A stretch of DNA of 7,689 bases, from assembly GCA_030146225.1 (NCBI GenBank), contig JASLCA010000048.1, forward strand, positions 1 to 7,689. Direction: 5' to 3'. The notes below the pieces were generated by a model. That model was not told the DNA's origin. It did not search any database and saw only the letters and a list, made by a program, of their open reading frames with translations. The DNA is from Sphingobacterium sp. Lineage in GTDB: Bacteria > Bacteroidota > Bacteroidia > Sphingobacteriales > Sphingobacteriaceae. The position numbers and the translations under genes were made by a program. Positions 6,344-7,689 of the stretch are shown in pieces; positions within the stretch are counted from its first letter, which is position 1, and every line of letters starts with the position of its first letter.

Positions 6344-6646
6344 ATGAAGAATAATGTAACGGTTAGCTACCCAAAAGCCAGTTCCACGCCCGTCAATGTA
6401 AAGTATAGCATTTCCAAGCAAGGAAAGTTCAAGACAATCACTTGTGCAGTTGCCAATACGGGAGCTATACCGACCTGGTTGGAACTAACTAAATTTGACT
6501 TCGTTGCTATAAAATCTGAAGACAGCTATGACCTGCTATTTGAAGAGAAGAAATACAATAAAAACTTAGACACGGTGCTCTTTATGGATAAAGTCTTTGA
6601 AAAGATTATCAGTGACACCGCAGCAGCAGCAACAGTCAAACAATAA
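6344..6646 (+). CDS. Hypothetical protein, 100 residues
   Basis: I do not recognise this protein. It starts at ATG 6344 (MKNNVTVSYPK); the frame stays open upstream to a TTG at 6302, but that adds only a basic low-complexity stretch. There is no signal peptide or membrane segment, so a cytoplasmic location is likely. The first two thirds alternate polar and hydrophobic residues (VNVKYSISKQGKFKTITCAVA, then ELTKFDFVAI), suggesting a small beta-rich fold. The last third (DTVLFMDKVFEKIISD) looks helical, followed by an alanine-rich tail. It stands alone between a 509-bp gap and a strong terminator 64 nt after its stop, so it is probably a single-gene transcript. Confidence 0.6.
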   Translation: MKNNVTVSYPKASSTPVNVKYSISKQGKFKTITCAVANTGAIPTWLELTKFDFVAIKSEDSYDLLFEEKKYNKNLDTVLFMDKVFEKIISDTAAAATVKQ

Positions 6647-6709
6647 CAGGCTATCCTAATTCAACGCAAACCTTAAAAATAAAATGCAATGTCGACAGGA
6701 TTACAAGCT

Positions 6710-6748
6710 ATAAAAAAGCCTCGGCTCATCTGGCCGAGGCTTTTTTAT
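6710..6748. terminator. Strong bidirectional terminator
   Basis: A 16-bp perfect stem pairs 6710-6725 with 6733-6748 around a 7-nt loop. The GC core is GCCTCGGC/GCCGAGGC, flanked by A6 on one side and T6 on the other, so both strands show a GC hairpin followed by a T run. It sits between two convergent genes: 64 nt after the stop of the small plus-strand gene and 23 nt after the stop of the minus-strand gene. Confidence 0.93.
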
Positions 6749-6770
6749 GCCCTCTAAGCAAGGCAATAGC

Positions 6771-7689
6771 CTATTTGCCTTTAGGAGCTAAGCCAAATAT
6801 AGCCACAAGTTTATTATCCTTGTACAGGTTAAATGTCTGCTCAGCAATATCAAAGCGCAAGCCTTTACTACCCAAAAGCTGCATAAACTCAGCCTCCAGC
6901 TTAGCCTCAGGACAAGCCTTTTCAGTACTCCCCAGTTGGTTGAAAACGATCTGCTCAGCATCCAGTTCCACCGCCCCAAAAAAGCCATTACAACCCGCAT
7001 TACCGCTCACCCGATTGGAAGCCGCATCAAAGCTAATAAAGACAGGGTTTTCCGCTAAGTTATTTCCATTTAGCTGTATCAACTTCCAATTATGCTTAGC
7101 CAAGAAAGACAAGGCCTGATTAACAGCCACCTTCTCCTTACGGATAATTTTAATTAACTCATAACGTAAGCTAGAGGCGTCCGCAGGCACATTATCCCGC
7201 TCAGTAACACGAATCTTAAGCGTATAGCGATAGCCCTCCTCGTATTGAAAGTTTTCAATCCCAGCATAGAAGTTTTCCCAATCCTGTTTGCCTGGAAACT
7301 TCACCAGCATACATTTCATTGGACCTACACCCGTACAATCCACTCGATTTTCCTTAACGACAATCTCCATATATTTCCCTTTAACATCCTGCTTACGACC
7401 ATTATGTCCATTATGTCCATTAAATTCACCTCGATGTGCGGACATTTCATTTAAATCCCCAGCATGTCTGCCAACTTTACGACTATGTTTTCCCTGCTTA
7501 GCCCCTACATGCTGCTGCATCGGGCGCTTCTGCAAGACCTTTAAGACCTCATAACTATAGCTCGGCGCATCCGCAGGCACATTATCCAGCTTGGTACGCT
7601 GCACCAATACCCTGTAGCGATAGCCCTCTTGATAATCAAAATTGGCTAAGCCAGCATAGAAATGCTCCCAATCCCTACTATTGTAGTAT
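6771..7689 (-). CDS. DUF4377-DUF4377-META domain protein, 5' end cut off
   Basis: The frame is open to the window edge (305 residues visible, 7688 to stop TAG at 6773-6771), so the true start is outside. Visible residues 1-54 are the end of one DUF4377 unit (DWEHFYAGL...NVPADAPSYSYEVLKVLQK). Residues 55-104 are a basic His- and Gly-rich linker. Residues 105-185 are a second unit with Cys118 and Cys126 and DWENFYAGI...NVPADASSLRYELIKI. From Trp201 to the end is a META domain (HslJ-like), with SGNAGCNGFFG around Cys233, then STEKACP with Cys259. META/DUF4377 proteins are usually secreted or lipoproteins of poorly known function; HslJ is linked to novobiocin resistance in E. coli. A signal peptide would be expected beyond the edge. 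An internal TTG at 7607 could be mistaken for the start, but the homology continues upstream of it. Confidence 0.85.
   Translation of the reverse strand, partial: YYNSRDWEHFYAGLANFDYQEGYRYRVLVQRTKLDNVPADAPSYSYEVLKVLQKRPMQQHVGAKQGKHSRKVGRHAGDLNEMSAHRGEFNGHNGHNGRKQDVKGKYMEIVVKENRVDCTGVGPMKCMLVKFPGKQDWENFYAGIENFQYEEGYRYTLKIRVTERDNVPADASSLRYELIKIIRKEKVAVNQALSFLAKHNWKLIQLNGNNLAENPVFISFDAASNRVSGNAGCNGFFGAVELDAEQIVFNQLGSTEKACPEAKLEAEFMQLLGSKGLRFDIAEQTFNLYKDNKLVAIFGLAPKGK
7180..7271. repeat. DUF4377 internal duplication, copy B
   Basis: This segment matches 7570-7661 at a constant offset of 390 bp. Exact shared words include TCCGCAGGCACATTATCC (7180-7197), TAGCGATAGCCCTC (7225-7238) and CCAGCATAGAA (7261-7271). 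It encodes the DWENFYAGI-to-NVPADAS part of the second DUF4377 unit. Confidence 0.85.
7399..7425. repeat. Short 9-bp tandem repeat in the linker
   Basis: CCATTATGT occurs twice in tandem, followed by a third degenerate copy, CCATTAAAT. It encodes the FNGHNGHNG part of the His-rich linker of the DUF4377-META protein. Such a repeat can change length by slippage, always in steps of three codons. Confidence 0.7.
7570..7661. repeat. DUF4377 internal duplication, copy A
   Basis: This is the partner of 7180-7271, 390 bp (130 codons) away with no insertion or deletion across the visible part. The shared words lie at 7570-7587, 7615-7628 and 7651-7661. The repeat continues to the window edge, so its full extent cannot be seen. 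Confidence 0.85.

Noticed and set aside
6197..6421. 74-codon minus-strand frame with a hydrophobic stretch
   Set aside because: It overlaps the start of the small plus-strand gene, and the hydrophobicity comes from AT-rich DNA. There is no convincing family pattern.
7399..7425. Short tandem repeat as a CRISPR-like array
   Set aside because: The units are 9 bp without spacers and lie in a coding frame as GHN repeats.

Overview
The window looks like chromosomal DNA of a Bacteroidota bacterium, most likely Sphingobacteriaceae-like. The reasons are two lipoproteins with a Bacteroidota-type surface-export signal just after the lipid-anchored cysteine, HmuY-like proteins, a TonB-dependent receptor, a DUF4377 plus META lipoprotein-type gene, and the absence of strong Shine-Dalgarno sequences. 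The genus is inferred from general resemblance and was not tested. No rRNA, tRNA, insertion sequence or CRISPR array is visible.

Left part, plus strand (1-2397): two HmuY-like surface lipoproteins (2-685 and 789-1535) are followed by a biliverdin-type heme oxygenase (1676-2239). Together they suggest a heme-iron module: lipoproteins that bind heme at the cell surface and a cytoplasmic enzyme that opens the porphyrin ring to release iron. The intergenic gaps carry strong inverted repeats (722-755, 1580-1626, 1631-1648). A hairpin with a pyrimidine-rich tail at 2304-2339 would terminate the heme oxygenase transcript. It lies inside a possible 40-residue single-pass membrane protein (2275-2397), so one stretch has two competing readings.

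Middle, minus strand (2433-5834): a two-gene unit is read right to left. A POTRA-less Omp85/BamA-type outer-membrane barrel (5834-4548) is followed 42 nt later by a TonB-dependent receptor (4505-2433), which converges on the heme oxygenase. The receptor's ligand is unknown. Its neighbours make iron or heme plausible, while some motifs recall the YncD/PqqU receptors.

Right part: a 509-bp AT-rich gap (5835-6343) with two palindromes precedes a small orphan protein (6344-6646, plus strand). A very strong bidirectional terminator (6710-6748) separates it from a convergent minus-strand gene that runs off the right edge (7689 to 6771). That gene encodes two DUF4377 units at an exact 390-bp period, joined by a His-rich basic linker, and a C-terminal META (HslJ-like) domain. 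Its start lies outside the window.
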